A DNA stretch of 64,000 bases from Lolium rigidum (lineage: Eukaryota; Streptophyta; Magnoliopsida; Poales; Poaceae), in assembly GCF_022539505.1 (NCBI RefSeq), contig NC_061513.1, forward strand, positions 349,103,696 to 349,167,695, given 5' to 3'. The notes beneath the pieces were generated by a model. It was not told where the DNA came from. It did not search any database and worked only from the letters and a program-made list of their open reading frames with translations. Numbering within the stretch: the stretch's first letter is position 1; every line of letters begins with the position of its first letter. Made by a program: the position numbers and the translations under genes. Positions 43,933-54,286 of this stretch are shown here, one piece after another.

Positions 43933-44419
43933 GGGGGGACATGTCTCCCGAATCCAAGGCTTTTTCTATGGCTGAGCCAACTCTACGTGCTTGTCTCTTT
44001 ACGATGAGCGGGACCCACGCTCTGACCTCCTGAAGGCACTAGACCCTGCTCCAGTCAGGTCCATCACCTGTGGGCCTTGCTCGTGGGCACCTCGTCATGA
44101 GCCCTGGGTGGGTCGTGTCCCAACCTGCCAGTTACAAGTGAACACTGGTTCACTGAAAAAATGGTTTTGCAAACGATGCTAATATCTTAAAACTGCGATG
44201 CATCCAATAGTCCCACGCATTTCGGACGTCTAAATTATCTGCGCGTATCTATTTGGGTTGATCGCGGATGTTGAAATGGTCGCTAGGTGCAAATTATCTG
44301 TTTGCGTTAGGGAGACGGCCCGACGCATTTCGTCCGGCAAGTGAAGAGATTTCTATTCCTCTAGATGAGAGTTTCGGCCGACAGTTGTCGTCGAACTCCC
44401 CTAGTATATTTGAGATCAT
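43933..44419. other. Intergenic; nothing recognised
   Basis: Sequence between the foldback MITE and the three-LTR element. Two GCATTTCGGACG / GCATTTCGTCCGG words (about 44217 and 44327) suggest another decayed MITE. No gene is seen. Confidence 0.3.
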
Positions 44420-44424
44420 GCAAC

Positions 44425-45623
44425 TGTTGCGGTCAAAACCCACCGGCGGGCAGCGACGGGCAACACAGTAGATGTTGCGGTCAAAACCCACCGGCGGGCA
44501 GCGACGGGCAACACAGTAGAGCCGGGAACAACTTAGGGTTGCGGCTGGCCCTGGTCCCTCCGAGCGACGGCCCGCAAAGCCTCTGGTACACACGTCCGAT
44601 GCTGGTGCAGGGCGTGCCACCTGACCTATACCCGGTCGGGAAGGTGATGGAGATGCCTCGCTTAGTTTCTCGCATGGCATACACGTAAACATTAAATACG
44701 AGCCTCGATCGGCTCTCGGGTTACCCCGTGAATCGGCTCAAGGAGCCGATCCACCCATGATTCGTACGAGGTGCACGAATATATGGTGGTCCTGCTTGAT
44801 CAAGATAAAGCTAAAGCGATCTACGACGATTTAGGGTTTTCACCGCATAATCGGATCATCCTACTCACGATTGGGCCTCGCGGCCACGCACGGTGATCGT
44901 AAGCCGATCCTAGACAAGGCCTAAAAACCAACACGAGGTTGATCCCGGAACATCCCGTCTAGGACTAGCGAACGACACCCTACGTGCCGCTGGATCCTCC
45001 AACCCTTTGTAAGGCCTAACTATTGCGGATATTAAACTAATCCTTGAAGAACAAGGAGCAACCGTAACGGATCGGATCTACTAAATAATGATCAAGCGGG
45101 TGCCGCCCCCACACCTAAGATAGGTGTGAGGGCGGCTAGATATGCAAGGGTTGCACTACGATAGCATATGATATGAAGAACAATGCTAACCCTAACACAT
45201 CTAAGATAACTACGTTGCTCGCCATCAAAAAGGCTTCGATACGAGCAACGCATGAACAACATGAAGCTTATGCTGCCTAGATCGCAAGATGCGATCTAGG
45301 CAGCATGATGCTTACCGGTAGAAACCCTCGAGACGAAGGAGTTGGCGATGCGCCGAGATTGATTTGTGTGTTGAACGTTGGTTGTTGTTTATTCCATAAA
45401 CCCTAGATACATATTTATAGTCCAGGGGACTTTCTAACGTGGGAATAATCCCCACCGTGCACGAGACAAACTCTACCTAAACGATACATATCTACTATAT
45501 TACAGATACACGGGCCAACTAGCCCAAACTTTGCATAACAGGCCGATTCACGTATTTCTTCCATGTATATTCTTCAAATCCATCTTGATCGCGGCCCACC
45601 TCTGACTCGGTCAAATTCTGGTG
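44425..45623 (-). repeat. LTR1, outer extra LTR
   Basis: Its first 48 bp are duplicated in tandem (44425-44472 and 44473-44520). Most of it is almost identical to LTR2 and LTR3, but the last about 150 bp (about 45470-45623, the U3 start on the minus strand) are clearly diverged from the other two. The terminal ATAACA is missing where it joins LTR2. TATA box on the minus strand: CTATAAATAT, complement of 45411-45420. Confidence 0.85.
45270..45306. other. Perfect 17-bp inverted repeat (hairpin) in LTR1
   Basis: ATGCTGCCTAGATCGCA, a 3-nt AGA loop, then its exact complement TGCGATCTAGGCAGCAT. It lies about 105-150 nt beyond the minus-strand TATA box, hence probably in the transcribed leader (R/U5) of the element RNA. 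Confidence 0.9.
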
Positions 45624-46771
45624 CCCACCGGTGGGCAGCGACGGGCAACACAGTAGAGCCGGGAACAACTTAGGGCTACGGCTAGCCCTGGTCCCTCCGA
45701 GCGACGGCCCGCAAAGCCTCTGGTACACACGTCCGATGCTGGTGCAGGGCGTGCCACCCGACCTATACCCGGTCGGGAAGGTGATGGAGATGCCTCGCTT
45801 AGTTTCCTGCATGGCATACACGTAAACATTAAATACGAGCCTCGATCGGCTCTCGGGTTACCTCGTGAATCGGCTCAAGGAGCCGATCCACCCATGATTC
45901 GTACGAGGTGCACGAATATATGGTGGTCCTGCTTGATCAAGATAAAGCTAAAGCGATCTACGACGATTTAGGGTTTTCACCGCATAATCGGATCATCCTA
46001 CTCACGATTGGGCCTCGCGGCCACGCACGGTGATCGTAAGCCGATCCTAGACAAGGCCTAAAAACCAACACGAGGTTGATCCCGGAACATCCTGTCTAGG
46101 ACTAGCGAACGACACCCTACGTGCCGCTGGATCCTCCAACCCTTTGTAAGGCCTAACTATTGCAGATATTAAACTAATCCTTGAAGAACAAGGAGCAACC
46201 GTAACGGATCGGATCTACTAAATAATGATCAAGCGGGGTGCCGCCCCCACACCTAAGATAGGTGTGAGGGCGGCTAGATATGCAAGGGTTGCACTACGAT
46301 AGCATATGATATGAAGAACAATGCTAACCCTAACACATCTAAGATAACTACGTTGCTCGCCATCAAAAAGGCTTCGATACGAGCAACGCATGAACAACAT
46401 GAAGCTTATGCTGCCTAGATCGCAAGATGCGATCTAGGCAGCATGATGCTTACCGGTAGAAACCCTCGAGACGAAGGAGTTGGCGATGCGCCGAGATTGA
46501 TTTGTGTGTTGAACGTTGGTTGTTGTCTATTCATAAACCCTAGATACATATTTATAGTCCAGGGGACTTTCTAACGTGGGAATAATCCCCACCGTGTACG
46601 AGACAAACTCTAACTTTTAACCTAAGATGCGATCTACCATAATACAAATACACGGGCAATCCAGCCCAAATTCTTCGTGCAAGGCCGCTTCAGAGATCTT
46701 CCACGTGTAATCTTCCAAGCCCATCTCCCTTGCGGCCCCCCTCCTGATTTGGCCAAAATCTGGTGATAACA
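45624..46771 (-). repeat. LTR2, 3' LTR of the element
   Basis: Ends GGTGATAACA beside the polypurine tract. It lacks the first about 14 bp (TGTTGCGGTCAAAA) present in LTR1 and LTR3, so the LTR1/LTR2 join is slightly deleted on both sides. Near-identical to LTR3 throughout, including the U3 end. Confidence 0.85.
46408..46444. other. Same 37-nt hairpin in LTR2
   Basis: Identical arms and loop to the copy at 45270-45306. Confidence 0.9.
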
Positions 46772-46786
46772 CATGCCCCCTGGTTT
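46772..46786 (-). other. Polypurine tract of the three-LTR element
   Basis: Minus strand ACCAGGGGGCATG directly precedes the TGTTATCACC start of LTR2. Confidence 0.7.
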
Positions 46787-46966
46787 TGGTAATGATAATT
46801 TCAAAACCACTCTGTTTTTTCTTCGAAGGGTCATGTCGTGGCAGAGCAGACCATCGCAGTATTCTTCATCATGATGACTTGCCTTCTCACCTTCTCTGTA
46901 TGATTTGACAATTCTGGCTCCATCCCCTCGGAAACTGCAACGGCATTAAATCTCTACTAGGCTCCT

Positions 46967-46976
46967 CTATATTTAA
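46967..46976 (+). promoter_or_regulatory. TATA box for the antisense acidic gene
   Basis: CTATATTTAA on the plus strand, 81 bp before the ATG at 47057. It is followed by a CT-rich leader and GCCATCGGCACC and ATAGCCATGTCG context. It faces opposite to the retroelement's own LTR promoter. Confidence 0.6.
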
Positions 46977-47056
46977 CCGTGCCGATTGATTAGCCCTCTT
47001 CATCCCCTTTCTCTGTTCCAGCCATCGGCACCAAAAAACCCTCTTCTTCCATAGCC

Positions 47057-47590
47057 ATGTCGTCTTCTTCCTCCTCTTCCGTTTCTCTCCAATCCTCTTC
47101 CTCAAGCGAGTCGGTTCCAGAACACGACCAGATGGAGGCGTACAACCGTCGTGCTCCCAAGCATTGGGACAAGCGGGAGTGGGACTTCGACTTCGTGCCA
47201 GAGGGTGAGGACCTCGTCTGGTCAGATGGGGCCATGCCCCTAACCGACGGGGAGGATGACCTCCGGTACCTGGTTGACGGAGCACTGGAGGCGGAGAGCG
47301 ACGACGACGACCCTCCCTTCCGGGGTAAATTCACCTCCGTCACCAAAGAAGAAGAGGATGACGAAGACGAAGACGTCTCCTCCGACCTGAAGAAGGAACA
47401 GGAGGACGACACCTCCTCCGACGAACCACCACCAAAGCGCATCCGGGGCTGGGCTTGGTCAGACGAGGACGATGATGACGACGAGGAAGAAGCCTCTGCT
47501 GAAGGTCACAGTAGCAGCAACGAGGAACTCGTCGACAGCAGCAATGACGGCAGCTACCCCAGCGACGGCGAAGACAGCAACAGCCCTTAG
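47057..47590 (+). CDS. Antisense acidic Ser-rich protein of the retroelement
   Basis: Intact 177-codon ORF on the strand opposite to gag, between the truncated protease region and the 3' LTR. Residues 1-18 are nearly all Ser. Residues about 25-75 hold the one non-repetitive patch (YNRRAPKHWDKREWDFDFVP, then DDLRYLVDGALEAESDDD). Residues about 92-170 are Asp/Glu/Ser-rich with a basic nuclear-localisation-like PPPKRIRGW at about 125. No enzymatic motif is seen. It has its own TATA box and CT-rich leader, and an AT-rich 3' flank with ATCAATGAAAAC near 47680. Antisense genes in this position are described for Tat-lineage elements such as maize Grande, with no agreed function. The acidic, NLS-bearing composition would suit a nuclear or chromatin-binding role, but that is guesswork. 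Its intactness contrasts with the frame-broken gag-pro. Confidence 0.65.
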   Translation: MSSSSSSSVSLQSSSSSESVPEHDQMEAYNRRAPKHWDKREWDFDFVPEGEDLVWSDGAMPLTDGEDDLRYLVDGALEAESDDDDPPFRGKFTSVTKEEEDDEDEDVSSDLKKEQEDDTSSDEPPPKRIRGWAWSDEDDDDDEEEASAEGHSSSNEELVDSSNDGSYPSDGEDSNSP

Positions 47591-48972
47591 AGTAGGGATT
47601 TACTAGCATAGGGTTGGCAGTAGTAATATGTCCCCTTTTGTTGAACAATCGGCTTCTCTTTGTAAGAATTCTTATTATCAATGAAAACTTCCTTTGATTT
47701 TGCCGATGTCCTGTATGCTGATTCAGCCGATTTTCCTCATCTGACTTTGTCGACCATTAGCCTAATCAATGTTCAATGACTGACGGCAACGCATCGGTCT
47801 CTCACGATAATCTGCAAGACAGGCCAATTCAGTCATCCCTCCAAATTAGCCAGTCCTACCGATGACGATAGCACAGCCGATCGCAGTAGGCCGGAGGTTT
47901 GGTCTTGAACAGGTGTCTTTACAAGGACCCTGGAAGTGTCACTGAATCAGCTTGGATGCTAAAACTGATACCTCTGTAACAAAAGCACCACTCTTCAGAA
48001 CAGTTGCGATGTAGAGCCAGCCGATTCCAACCAAATTGATTCTCCAGAGCCAAGAAACCTTCGGGCGAGTTGCCCCCCAAGCCTCACCCAAGGCGAGAAC
48101 AGTGACGAATCAGCCAAATGTGTTACCATTGGCTTCCAAGTTATAATACAGAACCAGCCGATTCCAACAAAATCGGCTCTCTAGAGCAAAGATTTTTCAG
48201 GGCGAGCTGCCCCCCGAGCCTCAATCAAGGCGAGAATACCGGCAAGGATGCATAGATCAAACAAAAAGGCTCTGACCTCAGGTAATCTGGTAATCCGAGA
48301 TAGCCATCATGAAGAATCAGCCAAACTTGCCCCCAGATCAGCTTTCTTCTATTGAACGCCGATGTTGTAGATGAAACACCACCAGCTTAATGAGAAAGAG
48401 ACTACCTTGCATGCCTAACTGATGTTACTGCTGAACTTGGCGCAAAGGGTTGTCGGCTCATTGCAGCCAAGGCTGCTCTCATTGTACATCCCCTTCAAGG
48501 AAACAGAAGCTCTTGAAGCCGAACTGAAAACCATCTTGGCGAAAATGTGAGCCCTGAGCACATAGCCGGTAGGTCAAAAAAAAAATTTACTATCGGCCCC
48601 AATATTTTACTGCACACATGTTCTCCTGTGCATGTTCACATGTTCATCGTGTTCAGGTGCCCCCCGAGCCGAATCTGTCAGGTAACTGCAGATATCGGCT
48701 CTGTAGTTTAGCCAAGGCATTGTATTTGCACGTCGGCTCCGGTAGGACCAAGGTTGATTCTTCGTAACTTATCAGCCGACGTAAAACCACTGCCAAATAA
48801 ATTGATGTCGAACACAAGCAGAACATGTTGTGAGGATAATTTTGGCCGATTGCTGGAATCGGCCTCCATACTGATTGAAGCGCTCAATGAAGGCTCTGTA
48901 ATGTTCCTTCATAGATCCTTGGGGCCGATCCAAAGGATCGGCCTCGCCACGTTTCTCATTGATTCGTTCTTG
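47591..48972. other. Non-coding spacer with short repeats
   Basis: Lies between the antisense gene and the protease end. Two similar about 85-bp units (48015-48100, 48152-48236) share CCAGCCGATTCCAAC, GGGCGAG-TGCCCCCC-AGCCTC and AAGGCGAGAA, and GCCCCCCGAGCC recurs at about 48660. CGGCT/AGCCG words are frequent. RT, RNase H and integrase would belong in this interval in a full element and are absent. Confidence 0.6.
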
Positions 48973-51900
48973 CTACTCGGTTAGGCCAGTAGATAAGACT
49001 AGCTTAACCCTTCCCTTCGTCACGTCGATGCGCTCACAGTCGTCCAAATTGATACCTGAGAGTGGCTCTTGGCCTGCTGCTTCCCAAGCGTTCATGCCAG
49101 CCGTTGAAATTTCGGCTGAGTCATCGGCCTGGACGACCTCTACTTCATCTCCATCCCACTGTATTATGCATTGGTGCATCGTGGAGGGAATGCAGCGATT
49201 GGCGTGGATCCAATCTCTTCCTAGCGAACGAAGCATAGGTGCTCTTGCTATCGACGACGAAGAACGTCGTAGGGATAGTTTTCCTTCCTACGGTCGGATC
49301 CACGTTCGTAACACCTTGTGCGTCGGACGCTTGGCCGTTGAAATCGCTCAATGTCACGTTGGTCTTGATTAGATCCGAGCTAGAGCGTCCCAACCGACGT
49401 AGCATAGAGTAGGGCATAATGTTGATCGCCGCTCCGGTGTCCACCAAGCATCTTATTGACAGGCCTCCCATCGATATAACCTCGCAAGTACGGGGCCTTC
49501 GGATGTCCGTAGCTTCTTTCTCGTGGCTTCTCAAAGATAACCGGCCGTGGGCCGCGATCAAGTTGTGCCACGGGTGCCTCGTCTAATCTCGGAGCACCGA
49601 ACTCCGAAGGAAGGATGAACACCATGTTTGTGCCAGCCCGATGTTTCATCATCGGCTTTCCTTTGCTTGGGGCGCCACTCCATTTTCCGTGGACGACCCT
49701 CTTCATCCAGGGTTCGCTGAACTTTCGCAGCTAGATCAGGTCGCGCCTTCCTTAGCGTATGCAGGTATAACCTTTCGGCTTCCTCCAAGCCGCGTAATCG
49801 CTGAACCCTGCGCTTTTGGGAACGGCTGAGTCCATCAGGGCACCACCTTGGCCGGTGGTACCTGTCTTCTTCTTCTTGTCCCTCGTCTTCCGGATCCTCG
49901 AGGTCTTCCATCCGAGGGGACTCAGCACGTTTGCTTCGAGGCGGGAGAGGTCCTAAGCGTCGGAACACGGACACGTTGGCTGCCTCCTTCTTCTTCTGGT
50001 TGCATTCTGGGCAATTGCCGATTGTAGGTAATCGGCTCATTCCTGAATCCCAGCAGTGTCTGAAGAAGGGACAGTCCCAGTGCCTATCCTCGTCGTCCCG
50101 CTCCCTTGACTTTTCCTTGGCACGGCGCTCGTGCTCCTCCTCATCGCGATCATGCCGACGATGTCTTCCGGCTTCCCTAGCCAGACGATCTCTTTCATCT
50201 TCATCGTTGGATCGTCGGCGTTGGTCATACTGACTCACGTACTTGTTGAGGAGGTGATCAGAGAGGGGTCGCTGATATCTTATGTTCTTCACCTCTCCCT
50301 CTGTGACGTAGCGCTTGCCATCATGACGGAGCCGATCGCGTGGAGCGGCCTCCTCTGTGTCCTTGCTACGAGAGCAGCTGCCCCCGTCTCCATCCTTGCC
50401 AGCGTGGTGTCCAAGTCCTGCCATGTTGATACTGAACGAGGACCCTGGCTGGCAGCCTTCAGGGTAAGTGCATTCCACCATGTTAACGGCGGGGAAGGGG
50501 TGGGTGTCGACCTTCATGGCGTACTGGTTGAAAATCAGTCGTCCTTGTTCTATCGCCCTTTGGATCTGCTGACGCCACACCCTGCAGTCGTTGGTGGCAT
50601 GGGAGAGCGAGTTATGCCATTTGCAGTATGGCTTTCCGTTCAGCTCCTGTGCCGTGGGGAATTTGAGACCTTCAGGTATCTTCAACTGCTTCTCCTTGAG
50701 TAAGAGGTTGAAGATTTGCTCAGTCTTGGTCACGTCAAAATCAAACCCCCTGGGCGGGCCTGGTGGCTTTACCCATTTGCAGGACACGGGGTTGCCCCCG
50801 AGTCCATTCAGCCACTGCTACCTCTTGATCTCCCGTAGAAACTTCGTCTTCCTCCGCCTCGACCAGGACTACCGCACGCTTGAATTTGTCCCGGTACAAG
50901 TCCGGGTGGCGCTGTTCATATGCCGACAGTTTCTGAACCATGTGCGCCAGTGAGGGGTAGTCTGCTTGGGAGGCCATGTCCTTGAGCGGCGCTGCAAGGC
51001 CCGCTACTGCCAACTCGACCGCTTCCCTTTCAGTCACACGAACCGAATAACATCGGTTCCTAAGAGTCCTGAAGCGCTGGACGTATTCTGCCACAGTTTC
51101 TCCACGCTTCTGACATATCTGTGCTAGATCGGCAAGGCCAGACTCGGAAGCTTCTGAGTGGTACTGCATATGGAACTGTTCTTCCAACTGCTTCCAAGTC
51201 CGGGTCGAGTCCGGTGGCAACGAGGTGTACCACCCGAAAGCCGATCCCGTGAGGGACTGTGAGAAGAACCTCACGCGTAGTGGATCCGACACTGAGGCCG
51301 TTCCTAGCTGTGCCAAATATCGGCTCACATGCTCGATGGAGCTGGAACCATCCGATCCACCGAATTTGGAGAAATCGGGGAGCCGATATTTAGGTGGTAG
51401 CGGGATCAACTCGTACTCGTCGGGGTACGGCTTGGAATAGCTGATTGCCCTTCTTTTCGGCACCATGCCGAACTGGTCTCTCGGTATGGTACCGATCCGA
51501 TCCGCTGTGCCTGGCTGCAGGAGTTGAACTCCGAAGATTCGCCGGGTGGCGTACTTAGCCAGCCATGCTTGCTTTTCCAGCTCTGAGCCAACTGCAGGAG
51601 CTGTGCTCTGGAGGTTCGTCGGGGTGGCATATTTAGTTAGCCACGTCTGCTTCTCAAGATCTGTTGCTGACGTTCCTCCTGCTTTCCCAGAAGTCCCTGA
51701 TGTGGTGGCCTGGTTTGTGATTGCCCAGTTACCGCAGTCTGGCACATATGTGCACATGTACCCATGAGGGATCTCCTTAGGCGCCTCCTGCAAGAACTGG
51801 CAGTCACTAGGGTCACCACCGATCTTGTAGACGACGAATGCCGGTGAGCTCGGCACCTCTGGCGCTGCCAACGCAAATGGCAGCGGAGGACGGGACTGGA

Positions 51901-52273
51901 GTGGCATCTCTCCTTGGTGTGTCCCGAGAGCTGGTCCTGACGGCGAGTACTGGTGCCTCATGATCTCCTGGATCACCCGAAGAGCGACACGCTCCAAAGT
52001 GTTCACCAGGTTCTCGGAGTGGCGGTGTAGCGAGTGAGCCACCATGTAGTTGATCTCCTGCCGCAGGGACCTGGTGCGTTCTTCTGATGGGGCAGAGAGG
52101 TCTATCCCATTGAGCGCACCGTCTGGCGAGAACCCCTTCCACCTGATGCCATGTGAACGGGTTCTGTGAAAAGAGCCGATGAGATCGGCCTCGAGGATAG
52201 CTTTGACCTCGTCATACTTCTTCTTGAGCTCGTCGGTCAGATCCTCGTACGTGACCGGCGTGCCGTCCGCCAT
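48973..52273 (-). pseudogene. gag-protease region of the three-LTR element (frame-broken)
   Basis: Minus strand, start Met at 52273 (MADGTPVTYEDL). The longer open frame beginning at 52375 runs into the LTR and is not the real start. Gag core with a Retrotrans_gag-type stretch lies at about 51250-50950 (SLTGSAFGWYTSLPPDSTRT, QLEEQFHMQYH, VAEYVQRFRTLRNRCYSV). A Cys/His motif YCKWHNSLSHATNDC follows at about 50628-50584, then a long Arg/Glu/Asp-rich linker with a second CPFFRHCWDSG / CPECN cluster, then an aspartic protease with DTGAAINIMPYSML (about 49442-49401). It ends GRDWIHANRC..LSTGLTE at 48973, just where RT would start. Frame breaks: about 50795 (in CTCGGGGG), about 49560-49445, about 49235. 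At least the first and last coincide with CTG-like words and could be sequencing artefacts. No RT, so mobilisation would need a partner element. Confidence 0.8.
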
Positions 52274-52333
52274 CTCGGATGTAGATGGCGATGTGGTTGA
52301 TGTAGACGATGGTCCCACCGGGCGTGCCGAATG

Positions 52334-53492
52334 TGTTGCGGTCAAAACCCACCGGCGGGCAGCGACGGGCAACACAAGAGAGCCGGGAACAACTTAGGGC
52401 TGCGGCTGGCCCCGGTCCCTCCGAGCGACGGCCCGCAAAGCCTCCGGTACACACGTCCGATGCCGGTGCGGAGCGTGCCACCCGACCTATACCCGGTCGG
52501 GAAGGTGATGGAGATGCCTCGCTTAGTTTCTCGCATGGCATACACATAAATATTAAATACGAGCCTCGATCGGCTCTCGGGTTACCCCGTGAATCGGCTC
52601 AAGGAGCCGATCCACCCATGATTCGTACGAGGTGCACGAATATATGGTGGTCCTGCTTGATCAAGATAAAGCTAAAGCGATCTACGACGATTTAGGGTTT
52701 TCACCGCATAATCGGATCATCCTACTCATGATTGGGCCTCGCGGCCACGCACGGTGATCGTAAGCCGATCCTAGACAAGGCCTAAAAACCAACACGAGGT
52801 TGATCCCCGGAACATCCTGTCTAGGACTAGCGAATGACACCCTACGTGCCGCTGGATCCTCCAACCCTTTGTAAGGCCTAACTATTGCAGATATTAAACT
52901 AATCCTTGAAGAACAAGGAGCAACCGTAACGGATCGGATCTACTAAATAATGATCAAGCGGGGTGCCGCCCCACGCCTAAGATAGGTGTGAGGGCGGCTA
53001 GATATGCAAGGGTTGCACTACGATAGCATATGATATGAAGAACAATGCTAACCCTAACACATCTAAGATAACTACGTTGCTCGCCATCAAAAAGGCTTCA
53101 GTACGAGCAACGCATGAACAACATGAAGCTTATGCTGCCTAGATCGCAAGATGCGATCTAGGCAGCATGATGCTTACCGGTAGAAACCCTCGAGACGAAG
53201 GAGTTGGCGATGCGCCGAGATTGATTTGTGTGTTGAACGTTGGTTGTCTATTCATAAACCCTAGATACATATTTATAGTCCAGGGGACTTTCTAACGTGG
53301 GAATAATCCCCACCGTGTACGAGACAAACTCTAACTTTTAACCTAAGATGCGATCTACCATAATACAGATACATGGGCAATCCAGCCCAAATTCTTCGTG
53401 CAAGGCCGCTTTAGAGATCTTCCACGTGTAATCTTCCAAGCCCATCTCCCTTGCGGCCCCCCTCCTGATTTGGCCAAAATCTGGTGATAACA
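52334..53492 (-). repeat. LTR3, 5' LTR of the element (1159 bp)
   Basis: Complete LTR, plus-strand TGTTGCGGTC..GGTGATAACA, i.e. TGTTATCACC..CCGCAACA on the minus strand. The leader beyond it (complement of 52333-52310, CATTCGGCACGCCCGGTGGG) should contain the primer-binding site. The hairpin at 53132-53168 and a TATA box (complement of TATTTATAG near 53270-53278) are present. Confidence 0.9.
53132..53168. other. Same 37-nt hairpin in LTR3
   Basis: Identical arms and loop to the copies in LTR1 and LTR2. Confidence 0.9.
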
Positions 53493-53693
53493 GCAACAAC
53501 ATTGAAAATATCCATTAAAAATATTCCAGAGGAAGAGATATCTATTCCTCTAGAATGCCGCTTGATATCATAGATTTCTATGCTACACACGATTGAGATA
53601 TTCACATTTCTAGGTAGAATCGATATTTTAAAATTAGTGCAACATGTTCAAACCAATTAAACATACAAACTGCGAAAAAATAAGTTTAAACTT

Positions 53694-54107
53694 TTAAACT
53701 AGGTACTTCTTCTTTGAAGGCCCCGCCTCGTCATCCTCACGGAGGCGCTTCCTGCTTGTCACTTCCTGGGAAGAGGTACTGGTGGTTAACGCGTCTGACG
53801 AGTGGTCATTGGGGTCTTCGTCGTTGTCCGTGACCGGATGATGCGCATGCACCCTCGCTTGGGCCCTTGCCTCCTTCTTTTCCGCCGCCGCCTCCTCCAC
53901 CTCCAGCTGTGTCCACCTTGCATCTTCTTCTTCTTCCTTTTCCTCCTCATCCTGCCCGTCATCGGTGACGGCATCCCCCTCCTCCCTCTCGTCATCCGTC
54001 GGTGGGGAGCTAGAGCTGCTCGGCGTGGCAGCTCTATCCCACCAATGCCGCCATCTCGGCGGCTTCCCCTCTCTATCGGTGTCCGATGGCAAAGATATGG
54101 TGCTCAT
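53694..54107 (-). CDS. Hypothetical acidic protein with C-terminal basic tail
   Basis: A 137-residue frame on the minus strand in a GC-rich island between two retroelements. N-terminal MSTISLPSDTDREGKPPRWR, then HWWDRAATPSSSSSPP, an Asp/Glu-rich centre (about 40-62), an Ala/Lys/Arg helix-like stretch (about 65-90), then SRKRLREDDEAGPSKKKYLV-type basic clusters that resemble a nuclear localisation signal, and a stop. I do not recognise it. It could be an exon of a DNA-transposon-associated gene or a host-gene fragment. Codon-like GC bias supports coding more than the neighbours do. There is no intron or promoter evidence. The chromovirus at 54287 has cut off the region upstream. Confidence 0.35.
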   Translation of the reverse strand: MSTISLPSDTDREGKPPRWRHWWDRAATPSSSSSPPTDDEREEGDAVTDDGQDEEEKEEEEDARWTQLEVEEAAAEKKEARAQARVHAHHPVTDNDEDPNDHSSDALTTSTSSQEVTSRKRLREDDEAGPSKKKYLV

Positions 54108-54286
54108 GGCTTGAGATGAATGGCAGGCCGGTTGGAGATCCTTAGCGCAGACGCATGGGTCTTATTGAGCGAGAATTAATGGCGGTTGAGCAGGGATTGA
54201 TGGCGGCGCGTATACCGGCTGCGGTTGCTCATCCGCGGCGGTTCGGCGCTCCATTCCGGCAGTTCGCGGGTCGATCGAAGCGGTTG

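Larger units (their letters stand above)
44420..53497 (-). mobile_element. Three-LTR gypsy element (probable Tat lineage), non-autonomous
   Basis: Layout on the plus strand: GCAAC (44420-44424), LTR1 44425-45623, LTR2 45624-46771, internal 46772-52333, LTR3 52334-53492, GCAAC (53493-53497). The two GCAAC copies are a perfect 5-bp target-site duplication around the whole composite. Transcription is on the minus strand (LTR3 is the 5' LTR). The internal region carries gag and protease only, ending at the point where RT should begin, then about 1.4 kb of non-coding sequence, then an oppositely oriented acidic gene next to the 3' LTR. An antisense ORF in that position is a known trait of some Tat-lineage elements. 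Lineage is inferred from this and from the protease (DTGAAINIMPYS). Confidence 0.8.

Noticed and set aside
44294..44692. Repeated minus-strand frames reading MYAMRETKRGISITFPTGYR near 44.5, 45.7 and 52.4 kb
   Set aside because: Translation of the LTR of the three-LTR element, three times. Not a gene family.
47057..47590. Considered as a host gene independent of the retroelement
   Set aside because: It lies between the element's protease and 3' LTR within a single target-site duplication, the position of known antisense ORFs in Tat-lineage elements. Host origin is unnecessary.
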